Of a stretch of DNA of 64,000 nt, positions 9,976 through 17,822 are shown piece after piece (position 1 is the first letter of the stretch; each line of letters starts with the position of its first letter). The position numbers and the translations under genes were made by a program. The notes below the pieces were generated by a model. The model had not been told where the DNA came from. It saw only the letters and a program-made list of their open reading frames with translations, and made no database searches. The stretch spans positions 1 through 64,000 of the forward strand of contig NVWV01000008.1 of assembly GCA_002746305.1 (NCBI GenBank), given 5' to 3'. This DNA comes from Bacteroidota bacterium (GTDB taxonomy: Bacteria; Bacteroidota; Bacteroidia; NS11-12g; UBA9320).

Positions 9976-10010
9976 AAATCCCACTACATGGTATGTAGTG
10001 GGATTTTTTT
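9976..10010 (+). terminator. Intrinsic terminator of the receptor/esterase-like operon
   Basis: A perfect 14-base inverted repeat (left arm 9976-9989, right arm 9993-10006) around a 3-base loop, continuing into a run of T. It lies 20 bases after the stop codon. Confidence 0.9.
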
Positions 10011-10011
10011 A

Positions 10012-10019
10012 TACTTTTG
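10012..10019 (+). promoter_or_regulatory. Candidate -7 box TACTTTTG for the SRPBCC gene
   Basis: TAnnTTTG match directly after the terminator and 23 bases before the ATG at 10042. Its -33 region would overlap the terminator hairpin. Confidence 0.4.
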
Positions 10020-10041
10020 TCTTTAACCAAATCACAAAAAT

Positions 10042-10671
10042 ATGTTAAAAAAGATTTTAATTGGCCTAGTAGCCATCTTAGTAATTGCTCTAATTGCCAC
10101 TAAATTTATGACTAAAGAATTCGGATATGAGGATTCTGTACAAATTGATGCAACTCCCGAACAAGTGTGGCAACATACAAGTTCACTTAGAGGTATGGGT
10201 GAATGGAGCCCTTGGATGGCCAAAGACGAGAATATAGAACAAACTTGGGAAGGTGAAGATGGTGCTATCGGTTCTAAAAACTGCTGGACTAGTGAAGTAG
10301 AAACAGTAGGTGTTGGATGTCAATCTATCACCGAATCTGAGGCTAATAAGCATCTGGGAACATCTCTAAAATTTGAAAAACCTAATGACGGTTTAGGAAA
10401 TGCTTATGTTGACCTCGAAGAGAGTGATGGAGGAACTAAGGTTACGTGGGGATTCACTAGTGAAATGCCTTGGCCAATGAACCTGATGATTCCAATGATG
10501 AATATGAAAGAAGCAATGGGTGCTGACTGGACTAATGGTCTAAATAAGTTGAAAGAACTTTCTGAAGCATCAGCCAAAGCCGATTTAGAGACGGCAGCGG
10601 CAGCAGCACAAGCAGCATTAGAAGCTGAGGCTGCAGCATTAGAAGAATCTACAACTGAAGAAGAGGAATAG
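10042..10671 (+). CDS. SRPBCC (START/polyketide-cyclase-like) domain protein with acidic Ala/Glu tail
   Basis: A 209-residue protein. Residues 3-22 are a hydrophobic segment that could anchor it in the inner membrane. Residues of about 30-170 match the SRPBCC fold, beginning with VQIDATPEQVW and the GEWSPW turn common to polyketide_cyc2-type proteins. These proteins bind hydrophobic ligands in a deep cavity, and many are uncharacterised. The last 35 residues are a low-complexity tail of Ala and Glu with a terminal run of acidic residues, probably a helix followed by a flexible end. It is monocistronic between two hairpin terminators. No specific ligand can be proposed. Confidence 0.8.
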   Translation: MLKKILIGLVAILVIALIATKFMTKEFGYEDSVQIDATPEQVWQHTSSLRGMGEWSPWMAKDENIEQTWEGEDGAIGSKNCWTSEVETVGVGCQSITESEANKHLGTSLKFEKPNDGLGNAYVDLEESDGGTKVTWGFTSEMPWPMNLMIPMMNMKEAMGADWTNGLNKLKELSEASAKADLETAAAAAQAALEAEAAALEESTTEEEE

Positions 10672-10692
10672 CTCTTTCTAATACCTAGTTAT

Positions 10693-10733
10693 AAAAAAAA
10701 TCCCAATGCAAGTACTTGCATTGGGATTTTTTT
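10693..10733. terminator. Bidirectional intrinsic terminator between convergent genes
   Basis: A fully self-complementary 40-base element: an A-run, a 13-base arm, its exact complement, and a T-run. It can end transcription of the SRPBCC gene (plus) and of the carbonic anhydrase gene (minus). Confidence 0.9.
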
Positions 10734-10749
10734 ATTCAGTAGACTATCC

Positions 10750-11319
10750 TTAGGATAGAAGATCTACCTTACCAGAATCTAGATTATAGTACGCTGGAAT
10801 TATCTTTATTTTTCCTGCATCCACTGCTTCTTTTAGAATCACAGATTTAGACTGTAAATCTTCAACTGACATACATGCATTCACTTTTACAATATCATTT
10901 ACTAGAGCTCCCTCTGGAGCTGCTTTTATCGCTGGGTTAATATGACCAAGTAGGTGATTTAGGTTTGGCCCGTTATCTCCTCCTGCAACTGCCGCTGTAA
11001 CAGCTCCGCAACTTTGATGACCAAGAACTACAATCACTTGACTACCGCAATGAGCTACTGCATATTCTATACTTGCTATACTTGATGTATTTGCGACATT
11101 TCCAGCTACTCGAACTACAAATAACTCTCCCAAACCTGCATCAAATGTGAGTTCTGGAACCACTCGGCTATCTGCACAACTTAACACGATGGTATGTGGT
11201 TGTTGACCTTTAACCAATTCATCTCTTCTGGAACTATCTTGAAATTTGCCATCTAATTTATCAGCGACAAACCGACTGTTCCCTTCTTCCAACCGACTTA
11301 CTATTTCTTGAATATTCAT
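10750..11319 (-). CDS. Beta-class carbonic anhydrase
   Basis: The 189-residue enzyme interconverts carbon dioxide and bicarbonate in the cytoplasm. Zinc ligands are visible at Cys48, His101 and Cys104, with the Asp50-Arg52 dyad in the motif CADSRV. These are the hallmarks of the beta class, and the length is close to the family norm. It stands alone: the thiolase gene upstream ends 34 bases before its start, and a bidirectional terminator follows. A bestrophin gene lies 6.5 kb away, but no operon links the two. The ATG at 11319 is followed by a normal N-terminal helix. Confidence 0.95.
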   Translation of the reverse strand: MNIQEIVSRLEEGNSRFVADKLDGKFQDSSRRDELVKGQQPHTIVLSCADSRVVPELTFDAGLGELFVVRVAGNVANTSSIASIEYAVAHCGSQVIVVLGHQSCGAVTAAVAGGDNGPNLNHLLGHINPAIKAAPEGALVNDIVKVNACMSVEDLQSKSVILKEAVDAGKIKIIPAYYNLDSGKVDLLS

Positions 11320-11331
11320 TTTCTATTTAAC

Positions 11332-11349
11332 AATTTTAATATTAAAATT
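11332..11349. repeat. Perfect 18-base AT palindrome between thiolase and carbonic anhydrase genes
   Basis: AATTTTAAT followed by its exact complement, immediately after the thiolase stop and 13 bases before the carbonic anhydrase start. It could be a weak terminator or a regulator site. Its extreme AT content makes chance formation possible. Confidence 0.4.
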
Positions 11350-11353
11350 CGGA

Positions 11354-12559
11354 TTATACTTTCTCAATTATAATGGCATATCCTTGACCTACTCCAATAC
11401 ACATTGCTGCTAGTCCGTATCTTTTGTCTTGCTCTTGAAGTTCTAAGGCTAAGCTATGCGTAATTCTTGTTCCACTTACTCCAAGTGGATGACCAATTGC
11501 TATAGCTCCTCCATTGGGATTAACTCTAGGATCATTATCAGCCAATCCTAGCTCTCTTGTACAAGCTAGGCTTTGTGCAGAAAATGCCTCGTTCAGCTCT
11601 ATTACACCTATATCATCCAATGTAAGCCCTGCTTTTTCTAATGCTTTACGCGTTGCCATGACTGGTCCTATTCCCATAATTCTTGGCTCTACTCCTACTA
11701 CCGCACTACTCACAATTCTAGCTAGTGGTTTTAGGTTGTATTTTTTAACCGCATCTTCAGAAGCTATAATCACTGCAGCAGCTCCATCGTTTAAACCACT
11801 TGCATTTCCGGCAGTAACTGACCCATTCTCTTTAAAAACAGTTCTAAGTTTTGATAAACCTTCAACGGATGTGTCTGGCTTTATAAACTCATCCTGATCA
11901 AAAACCAAATGGTCTTGTTTTCTTCTAGGTATCTCGATTGAGACAATTTCTTTTGCGAGTCTCCCATTATCTCTAGCCCTTGCAGCTTTCTGTTGTGACC
12001 AAACCGCAAATGCGTCTTGATCGGCTCTACTAATATCAAATTTATCGGCCAGGTTTTCAGCCGTTTTGCCCATTGCTTCTGTACCATACAATTTCTCCAT
12101 TTTTGGATTAACAAATCTCCAACCGAAACTGGTATCATAAATCTTTGAGTCTCCACCATACGGAGTAGCTGATTTAGACATTGCTAATGGACTTCGAGTC
12201 ATATGTTCAACTCCCCCACTTATTATAATATCTGCATCACCTGCTTTTATTGCTCTATTCGCATGCACTATAGCAGACATACCTGAAGAGCACAATCTAT
12301 TAATCGTTTCTCCTGGAACAGACCACGGCAATCCGGCAAGTAGAGCACTCATTCGAGCTACATTTCTATTGTCTTCTCCTGCTTGATTGGCACAACCTAT
12401 GATTACATCTTCATACGCATCTTTAGGTATACTTTCATTTCTCTCAACTAAAGTTTTAAGTACATGTGCTAATAAATCATCTGTACGGATACTTGATAAT
12501 GTACCTCTGAATTTACCAAAGGCTGTTCTAATACCATCTACTATGTATGCTTCTTTCAT
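11354..12559 (-). CDS. Acetyl-CoA C-acyltransferase (thiolase)
   Basis: A full-length 401-residue thiolase, with nucleophilic Cys90 in NRLCSSGMSA, His357 in GHPLGVSGTR and the second catalytic Cys387 in CIGVGQG. It condenses or cleaves 3-oxoacyl-CoA with CoA in the cytoplasm. Sequence features (VDGIRTAFGKFRG, GEDNRNVARM) are those of the FadA/PcaF/AtoB group, and substrate length cannot be read from the sequence. A TAATTTTG box 10 bases before the ATG suggests its own promoter, although it sits 73 bases downstream of the metallohydrolase gene on the same strand. A beta-oxidation or ketone-body role is the usual context. Confidence 0.93.
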   Translation of the reverse strand: MKEAYIVDGIRTAFGKFRGTLSSIRTDDLLAHVLKTLVERNESIPKDAYEDVIIGCANQAGEDNRNVARMSALLAGLPWSVPGETINRLCSSGMSAIVHANRAIKAGDADIIISGGVEHMTRSPLAMSKSATPYGGDSKIYDTSFGWRFVNPKMEKLYGTEAMGKTAENLADKFDISRADQDAFAVWSQQKAARARDNGRLAKEIVSIEIPRRKQDHLVFDQDEFIKPDTSVEGLSKLRTVFKENGSVTAGNASGLNDGAAAVIIASEDAVKKYNLKPLARIVSSAVVGVEPRIMGIGPVMATRKALEKAGLTLDDIGVIELNEAFSAQSLACTRELGLADNDPRVNPNGGAIAIGHPLGVSGTRITHSLALELQEQDKRYGLAAMCIGVGQGYAIIIEKV

Positions 12560-12568
12560 TTATTGATT

Positions 12569-12576
12569 CAAAATTA
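12569..12576 (-). promoter_or_regulatory. Candidate -7 box TAATTTTG for the thiolase gene
   Basis: Exact TAnnTTTG match on the minus strand, ending 10 bases before the thiolase ATG. It predicts a very short 5' leader. Confidence 0.5.
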
Positions 12577-12632
12577 CCTAAACTAATGAAGATAATACGT
12601 GTAATTGGATGAATAATTATGATCTACCAATA

Positions 12633-13679
12633 TTAACTATAATCCTCCCACCAAGCTTCTCTCATGTTACTATTTACGGTAAACATCTGTCCTAATCTAG
12701 GTGTTATATAACATTGATCTTGCTTATTTGTTTCCGCTGTGAAACGTTCGACAGGTTCTTTCCATGCATGTTGAGCCAAAGCAAATCCTGCCCAATGGAC
12801 TGGCATAATATTTTGAACCTTTGCATCGTTCGCTGCCTGCACACTTTCTTCTGGATACATATGTATCTGATGCCAAAGCTCATTGTACTGACCACATTCC
12901 ATAAACCCAAAATCAAACGGGCCAAGGCGTTGTCCTACTTCTGTGAAGTGATCTCCATAACCTCCATCACCACTGAAGTATATATTTTCATTTGCTGATT
13001 TTAGCACCCATCCTCCCCAAAAGGATTTCGCTCGATTGGTCGCTCCTCTACCCGCAAAATGACGAGATGGAGTTGAATGTATTTCAATGCCATCCACTTT
13101 GATACTTTCCCACCAATCTAATTCTGTAATATTGGATGGATCAACTCCCCAATCTTCATAGTGCCGACCAGTACCTAGTGTAGTTATGTATTGTTTTACC
13201 TTGGGTTTTAGCTTTTCAAAACTTGCTAAATCCACATGGTCATAGTGATCATGTGTCATGAGTAAAATATCAATTTCAGGAAAATCATCAATTAAGTTCA
13301 ATGTATTTTCAGAAAATCGTTTCGTAGGAAAAGGTGCAATTGGGGAAGCGTTGGGTCCTAACATCGGATCTATAAGAATGGTCTTGCCCGCAATTCTCAT
13401 CAATACTACCGAATGACCATACCACATCATTTTAATTCTTTCCGAAGATGCTAAAAAAGCTTTCTTGTCAAATGGCAAAATGGGCAATGAAGTTTCTGGC
13501 TCTCTACCCTTTTTTCTAAAAATTTGCTTGTATAATAAACCAGGAATTTCCCCTACGGTAATATCCATTGTAGTGGTCTCTAAATTTTGAAAAACACCTT
13601 CTCTCCAATGGGGAGATTGCTCATACCGTGACGTTCGCTCAGGGGTAAGCTTACCCCCAAATTGCTTTATAAATCTCAA
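12633..13679 (-). CDS. NAPE-PLD-like metallo-beta-lactamase-fold hydrolase
   Basis: A 348-residue protein with the binuclear-metal motif HDHYDH (His143, His145, Asp147, His148), a later SGDGGYG turn carrying the bridging Asp, and PVHWAGF with the distal His. The long N-terminal extension before the fold and the phrase DPMLGPNASP are typical of the N-acyl-phosphatidylethanolamine phospholipase D / RomA-like branch rather than beta-lactamases. Bacterial members are annotated as phosphodiesterases of lipid-like substrates, but most are untested. It starts 4 bases after the SDR gene's stop, in an operon led by a TetR regulator. No signal peptide is seen, so it is probably cytoplasmic. Confidence 0.85.
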   Translation of the reverse strand: MRFIKQFGGKLTPERTSRYEQSPHWREGVFQNLETTTMDITVGEIPGLLYKQIFRKKGREPETSLPILPFDKKAFLASSERIKMMWYGHSVVLMRIAGKTILIDPMLGPNASPIAPFPTKRFSENTLNLIDDFPEIDILLMTHDHYDHVDLASFEKLKPKVKQYITTLGTGRHYEDWGVDPSNITELDWWESIKVDGIEIHSTPSRHFAGRGATNRAKSFWGGWVLKSANENIYFSGDGGYGDHFTEVGQRLGPFDFGFMECGQYNELWHQIHMYPEESVQAANDAKVQNIMPVHWAGFALAQHAWKEPVERFTAETNKQDQCYITPRLGQMFTVNSNMREAWWEDYS

Positions 13680-13683
13680 AATA

Positions 13684-14349
13684 TTACGACAAACTACTAA
13701 GCTTATTGATATCTCCGCTTTCCAAATGTTTTAAGTCTTGATTTACAGTCACTGAGTTAATCATAGCTTGACCTATTCTGGTTGTAGTTGTAACACTACT
13801 CATTCTTCTGAACAGCGGGTAAAAAGGCTGTAGAATAAAATAAATAGGACTGTACCAAGTAGCTGTGGTTTTAATTCCCTTCTCAGGAATAATCATACCC
13901 GGTCTAAACATATATGCATCTTTAAAACCCTTGTTCAACACATAGTTTTCTGCTTTACCTTTTATTCTGGCCCACATCGATTTTCCTTTTTCAGACGAAT
14001 CCGTGCCTTGACCAGAAACATAGTTAAACACCAAATCCGGATTTAACTTATATAGTGTCTCTACCCAGTGTGCAACAATATCATACGTAAACTTCGCATA
14101 TTCTTCCTCCGTCTTTCCAATTGAGGTTACTCCCATATTAAAGAAACATGCATCATATTCACTCATCTCATTTTCAATTGCACTTAGATTTGCAAAGTCT
14201 GAATGCAAAACTTCTCTGAGTTTAGTATGATTAATCGCCAAGGAACGCCGATTCACCACAAGCACTTCAGATACTCGATCGTCCTCCAAACATTCTAGTA
14301 GCACACCCTTCCCCACCATCCCAGTGGCTCCTGTTATTATTACCTTCAT
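13684..14349 (-). CDS. NAD(P)-binding Rossmann-fold (atypical SDR) protein
   Basis: The 221-residue protein opens with a dinucleotide-binding motif GATGMVG (residues 7-13) directly after the first strand, then VVNRRSL. It resembles HTATIP2/NmrA-like atypical short-chain dehydrogenases, which bind NAD(P)H and may be reductases or redox sensors. The classical SDR Tyr-x3-Lys pair is not obvious (a VSGQG segment occupies the usual Ser region), so enzymatic activity is uncertain. It is the second gene of the TetR-SDR-metallohydrolase operon, 6 bases after tetR and 4 bases before the hydrolase gene. Confidence 0.8.
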   Translation of the reverse strand: MKVIITGATGMVGKGVLLECLEDDRVSEVLVVNRRSLAINHTKLREVLHSDFANLSAIENEMSEYDACFFNMGVTSIGKTEEEYAKFTYDIVAHWVETLYKLNPDLVFNYVSGQGTDSSEKGKSMWARIKGKAENYVLNKGFKDAYMFRPGMIIPEKGIKTTATWYSPIYFILQPFYPLFRRMSSVTTTTRIGQAMINSVTVNQDLKHLESGDINKLSSLS

Positions 14350-14355
14350 CCTTTT

Positions 14356-14877
14356 TTATTTATACTTCTTTCTTAGTGTTTGCAGTAATCTATCCTTGTC
14401 CACTATGTCTCCTTTAAGCAAAACAGTGGTAGCAAATCCATCCAAATAGGCCAAGATCAGATCTGCTTCGGCTTCGGGATCTCGATACTTCAATTCTGTA
14501 AGTGCTTCAATTAAAATATCACGCATTGGTTTACCCATCTCATCATCATAATATTCATTTTGCCATTTGAGTGAATAAACTAATCGCCAAAAGGGGTAAT
14601 CCTCTTCGTCAATATGAAATGGCATCTCCATAATAGCCACAATCTTATCCTCAGCCTTGTTAATCTGACTTAAAGCTTCCATTTCTTCTTGAAGTTTTTC
14701 CTTACCTACCTGCATCAATGCATTAAGTAGGCCCGCCTTATTCTCAAAGTGGCGAAAAATCAACCCTTCCGAAACTCCTGCTTCTTTGGCTATTGCACTA
14801 GTAGGAACTGCATCAAACCCTTTGCTTGCAAAAAGTTTTAATGCACTATCCAATATTGCTTTTTGTTTTTCTGTCAT
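14356..14877 (-). CDS. TetR/AcrR family transcriptional repressor
   Basis: A 173-residue regulator. The N-terminal 50 residues form the TetR helix-turn-helix (AIAKEAGVSEGLIFRHF, about 24-40). The rest is a helical ligand-binding domain without recognisable identity. It leads an operon with an SDR protein and an NAPE-PLD-like hydrolase, so it probably controls these genes in response to a lipid-like or hydrophobic molecule (inference). A promoter (-33 TTG, -7 TATATTTG) and an imperfect palindrome lie in the 117 bases upstream, consistent with autorepression. Confidence 0.9.
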   Translation of the reverse strand: MTEKQKAILDSALKLFASKGFDAVPTSAIAKEAGVSEGLIFRHFENKAGLLNALMQVGKEKLQEEMEALSQINKAEDKIVAIMEMPFHIDEEDYPFWRLVYSLKWQNEYYDDEMGKPMRDILIEALTELKYRDPEAEADLILAYLDGFATTVLLKGDIVDKDRLLQTLRKKYK

Positions 14878-14884
14878 ATTGTTA

Positions 14885-14900
14885 GTGAGTAATTGCTTAC
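14885..14900. promoter_or_regulatory. Candidate TetR operator (imperfect palindrome)
   Basis: GTGAGTAATTGCTTAC: half-sites match at 6 of 8 positions. It lies between the -7 box and the tetR start codon, an ideal place for autorepression. A second pair of related half-sites (ATAAGTA at 14934-14940 and CACTTAT at 14951-14957) lies on the far side of the promoter, towards the Crp-family gene. Confidence 0.4.
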
Positions 14901-14931
14901 AAATATATAGACTGATTTATATGAAATCCAA
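14900..14931 (-). promoter_or_regulatory. Promoter of the tetR operon (-33 TTG, -7 TATATTTG)
   Basis: On the minus strand a TTTTTG element (TTG at 14929-14931) is followed after 21 bases by TATATTTG at 14900-14907, matching both parts of the Bacteroidota consensus. The tetR ATG is 23 bases downstream of the box. Confidence 0.6.
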
Positions 14932-14994
14932 AAATAAGTAAGTAAATAATCACTTATAACACTATTAAGCCTCTTTACATATCTTGCGACCTAT

Positions 14995-15573
14995 ATGAAT
15001 TCATCCGTTATTCATCAAGTATTTGAACCCAGTATTGCAAACAAACTTGAATTGGACACCGTTCTTAACTCATTCGATTTGATTGAATGCCACAAAGGAG
15101 ACACTCTATTATCTGAAGGCCAATACGCATCTGAATACTACTTTGTAGAATCTGGTTTTTTAAGAGCTTACGCAATTGACACTCGTGGTAACGACATAAC
15201 AACTGGTTTCTATGGACAAGGACAAATCCTTTGGGAGGTCGCATCGTTATTCTTACAAACTCCTACCAAGGAAAATATCGAAGTTCTTCAGTCTGGAAAA
15301 CTATGGAGAATCACACTTTCTAAATTTCAAGAGTTGTTCGATACTATAGCAGATTTCAGAGATTCAGGAAGGACACGATTGGTACAAAATCACGTCAAAC
15401 TAAAACAGCGTTCACTATCAATGATTACAGACAAGGCGGAGGTCAGATATTTAACACTCATGAAGGAACATCCCGAGATTTTTCAAATGTCGACCCTAAA
15501 ACACATCGCAACTTATTTAGGCATTACAGATTCTTCTCTTTCTAGGATAAGAAGAGATATCATTAAAAAATGA
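14995..15573 (+). CDS. Crp/Fnr-type cyclic-nucleotide-binding-domain regulator
   Basis: A 192-residue protein with a cNMP-binding beta-barrel (about residues 25-115; motif KGDTLLSEGQYASEYYFVE) and a C-terminal winged-helix region ending LKHIATYLGITDSSLSRIRR (about 165-188). The canonical cAMP-contacting Arg-Ser pair is not evident, as is usual for Bacteroidota members of this family, so the ligand is unknown. It is divergent from tetR. A polytopic membrane protein gene follows 68 bases later on the same strand and may be its target or partner. Confidence 0.88.
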   Translation: MNSSVIHQVFEPSIANKLELDTVLNSFDLIECHKGDTLLSEGQYASEYYFVESGFLRAYAIDTRGNDITTGFYGQGQILWEVASLFLQTPTKENIEVLQSGKLWRITLSKFQELFDTIADFRDSGRTRLVQNHVKLKQRSLSMITDKAEVRYLTLMKEHPEIFQMSTLKHIATYLGITDSSLSRIRRDIIKK

Positions 15574-15641
15574 TTTCTTGTCTAATGACAAGACTAATAT
15601 CAGTGTCTTTTTTCAACTTTGCACTGTAAAAGAATAAACGG

Positions 15642-16319
15642 ATGATAGACAACTTACCTTTATATGTGACCATAGTATTCATTTTAGCGACACTATTTAC
15701 CTTAATACTATTTTACAAGGCAAGTAACCAATCTAAAAAAGTTCTACTTGTCTCTATCGGCTGGCTTGTACTTCAAGGTGTACTTGGCTTTTTCTATTTC
15801 TACACCAATACGGATGGAATGCCCCCTCGACTAGTTCTAGCTTTATTCCCAACATTTGTCGCCATGGGAATTCTGTTTTTTACTGCCAAGGGTAAGGTTT
15901 TCATAGCATCTCTCAATCTAAAAGTACTTACTTGGTTACATGTAGTTAGAATACCCGTAGAGCTCTGTTTATACTGGCTTTTTGTTGCCAAGACCATTCC
16001 TGAAGTAATGACCTTTGAAGGAAGAAACTTTGACATCCTAGCTGGGATTACTGCCCCTATCATTGTCTACCTATATTTTAACAGGAAGGTAGTTTCCAAA
16101 AAAATACTTTTAATCTGGAATGTGGCCTGTCTTATTCTTCTCGTCAACATCGTAATTACAGCTCTCTTTGCAGCTCCAACACCCATTCAACAAATCGCTT
16201 TTGACCAACCCAATGTTGGAATACTTTATTTCCCCTTTGTTTGGCTACCAGCCTTTATTGTTCCAGTGGTAATGTTTAGCCACTTTGTGGCAATCAAGAG
16301 ATTGAGAACTTCTGAGTAA
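15642..16319 (+). CDS. Polytopic membrane protein of unknown function
   Basis: The 225-residue protein has about seven hydrophobic segments (approximately residues 8-26, 33-52, 60-80, 98-116, 128-145, 155-178, 193-215) and no soluble domain. I do not recognise a transporter or enzyme signature. It follows the Crp-family regulator on the same strand and ends 3 bases before the convergent queD gene. A role under the control of that regulator is plausible but unproven. Confidence 0.75.
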   Translation: MIDNLPLYVTIVFILATLFTLILFYKASNQSKKVLLVSIGWLVLQGVLGFFYFYTNTDGMPPRLVLALFPTFVAMGILFFTAKGKVFIASLNLKVLTWLHVVRIPVELCLYWLFVAKTIPEVMTFEGRNFDILAGITAPIIVYLYFNRKVVSKKILLIWNVACLILLVNIVITALFAAPTPIQQIAFDQPNVGILYFPFVWLPAFIVPVVMFSHFVAIKRLRTSE

Positions 16320-16322
16320 TCT

Positions 16323-16742
16323 TTAACCATAATACTCTACATACTGATTCTCAGTTTCATAGAGTTTAATACAATGTAGTACTGCTCCTTCGGGCATTTC
16401 ATTTACGATTTCTTCCCAAATCTTCATAACAATGTTTTCTATGCTGGGCATTACATCTTTCAGAAAATCTACATCTAGATTAAAATTCTTGTGATCCAAT
16501 TGAGAGACCACTTTATCTTGAAGTATTACTTTCAACTTTTTGAGATCCATTACAAAACCTGTGTCTGGATTGGGTCTACCTTTTACAGTGACAAATAAGT
16601 CAAAATTGTGACCATGCCAATTTTTATTGGCACACTTACCAAATACCTCATCGTTTTGCTCCTCAGTCCAATTGGGATTGAAGAGTTTATGTGCACCATT
16701 AAAATGCACCTTTCTGGTTACGTAAACTAGCTTTTCTGCCAT
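16323..16742 (-). CDS. queD: 6-carboxy-5,6,7,8-tetrahydropterin synthase (QueD/PTPS family)
   Basis: A 139-residue cytoplasmic enzyme of the tunnelling fold. The zinc ligands are His18 (FNGAHKL), His43 and His45 (NWHGHNF), and Cys37 is the likely catalytic thiol. It converts dihydroneopterin triphosphate to 6-carboxytetrahydropterin in queuosine synthesis. A pyruvoyl-tetrahydropterin-synthase-like activity cannot be excluded. I chose the ATG at 16742 rather than a GTG 15 bases upstream, because a TAAATTTG promoter box at 16760-16767 would put the transcript start on that GTG. No other queuosine gene is nearby. Confidence 0.92.
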   Translation of the reverse strand: MAEKLVYVTRKVHFNGAHKLFNPNWTEEQNDEVFGKCANKNWHGHNFDLFVTVKGRPNPDTGFVMDLKKLKVILQDKVVSQLDHKNFNLDVDFLKDVMPSIENIVMKIWEEIVNEMPEGAVLHCIKLYETENQYVEYYG

Positions 16743-16759
16743 CGAATAAAATTGCACTG

Positions 16760-16767
16760 CAAATTTA
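16760..16767 (-). promoter_or_regulatory. -7 box TAAATTTG for queD
   Basis: Exact TAnnTTTG on the minus strand, 18 bases before the queD ATG. It supports the shorter start. Confidence 0.5.
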
Positions 16768-16848
16768 AGTCTAAGATTAAGTTTTTTTCAGTTAAACTTT
16801 AACATAAAATGTCGGTTTTAGGCTTACGCTTATTTCTAGATTTAGCTT

Positions 16849-16856
16849 TAACTTCG
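16849..16856 (+). promoter_or_regulatory. Variant -7 box TAACTTCG for the heptose epimerase operon
   Basis: One mismatch from TAnnTTTG (C at position 7), ending 7 bases before the ATG at 16863. The same TAnnTTCG variant is found upstream of other genes here (47626, 42711, 25172). Confidence 0.4.
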
Positions 16857-16862
16857 CCCCCA

Positions 16863-17822
16863 ATGGCGATACTCGTAACTGGAGCAGCAGGATTTATTGG
16901 AAGTTGTTTGGTTTCATTCCTCAATAAAAAAGGACTAAATGACCTGATTTTAGTTGATGACTTTAGTAAAACAGAAAAGGCTAGGAACCTGGAGGGTAAG
17001 AATTTTACAGCTAAAATTGATCGAGATATTTTCTTGCATGATATTGAAAGACATTCAATAGACTTTGTATTCCATATCGGAGCACGTACTGACACTACTG
17101 AATTTGATGCAGCAATTTTTGACAAGCTTAATATGGCATATAGTCAAGCTTTATGGAAACATTGCGTCTCAAATAACATCCCTTTCTTATATGCATCTTC
17201 GGCTGCAACCTATGGTAGCGGAGAAGAAGGTTTTGATGATGAAGAAAGTATAGAAGCTCTTAAACCACTTAACCCTTACGGACAAAGCAAACAAGACTTT
17301 GATGTTTGGGCTTTATCTCAGAAAGAAACTCCTCCATTTTGGGTAGGTCTAAAATTCTTCAATGTTTTTGGACCTAATGAATACCATAAAGGCAGAATGG
17401 CTAGTGTAGTCATGCACGCTTTTAATCAAATTACTAAGAACGGAGGGCTTAATCTCTTTCAGAGTCACAACCCAAACTATAAAGACGGAGAACAAATTAG
17501 AGATTTCATTTATGTAAAAGACTTACTTGGTCTAATGTGGTTTTGGTATGAAAACCAAAATCAAAATGGCATATACAATGCAGGAACAGGAAAAGCCCGG
17601 ACTTTCAATGATTTAGCAAATGCCATTTTTATAGCATTAACTAAAGCCCCTGAGATAAGCTATATTCCTACACCAATTGACATCAGAGACAAGTATCAAT
17701 ACTTTACCGAGGCCAAGATGGACAAAACCACAAACGCAGGCTATTCGGAAGACTTTCACTCTTTAGAAGATGCCGTATCTGACTATGTAATCAATTATCT
17801 AAATAGTAACAGTATATATTGA
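16863..17822 (+). CDS. hldD: ADP-L-glycero-D-manno-heptose 6-epimerase
   Basis: A 319-residue extended SDR enzyme that epimerises ADP-heptose at C6 for lipopolysaccharide inner core. The NADP-binding motif GAAGFIG is at residues 7-13, the active-site segment ASSAATYG at 111-118, and the catalytic Tyr139-x3-Lys143 in NPYGQSK. The FNVFGPNEYHKGRMAS stretch is diagnostic of HldD. Starting at the ATG at 16863 places the Rossmann strand at the N-terminus as in E. coli HldD (310 residues). An upstream ATG at 16809 would add 18 residues ahead of a promoter-like box. The stop overlaps the TTG start of the kinase gene by 4 bases. Confidence 0.93.
   Translation: MAILVTGAAGFIGSCLVSFLNKKGLNDLILVDDFSKTEKARNLEGKNFTAKIDRDIFLHDIERHSIDFVFHIGARTDTTEFDAAIFDKLNMAYSQALWKHCVSNNIPFLYASSAATYGSGEEGFDDEESIEALKPLNPYGQSKQDFDVWALSQKETPPFWVGLKFFNVFGPNEYHKGRMASVVMHAFNQITKNGGLNLFQSHNPNYKDGEQIRDFIYVKDLLGLMWFWYENQNQNGIYNAGTGKARTFNDLANAIFIALTKAPEISYIPTPIDIRDKYQYFTEAKMDKTTNAGYSEDFHSLEDAVSDYVINYLNSNSIY

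Noticed and set aside
3173..11319. Bestrophin and carbonic anhydrase as a bicarbonate-handling pair
   Set aside because: The genes are 6.5 kb apart with oppositely oriented genes and terminators between them. Bacterial bestrophins are not reliably bicarbonate channels.
11514..11897. 127-codon plus-strand frame
   Set aside because: Antisense to the thiolase gene, which has all catalytic residues.
16809..16862. Upstream ATG as hldD start
   Set aside because: It would add 18 residues ahead of the Rossmann strand and would be translated across a promoter-like box. The ATG at 16863 fits the family length.
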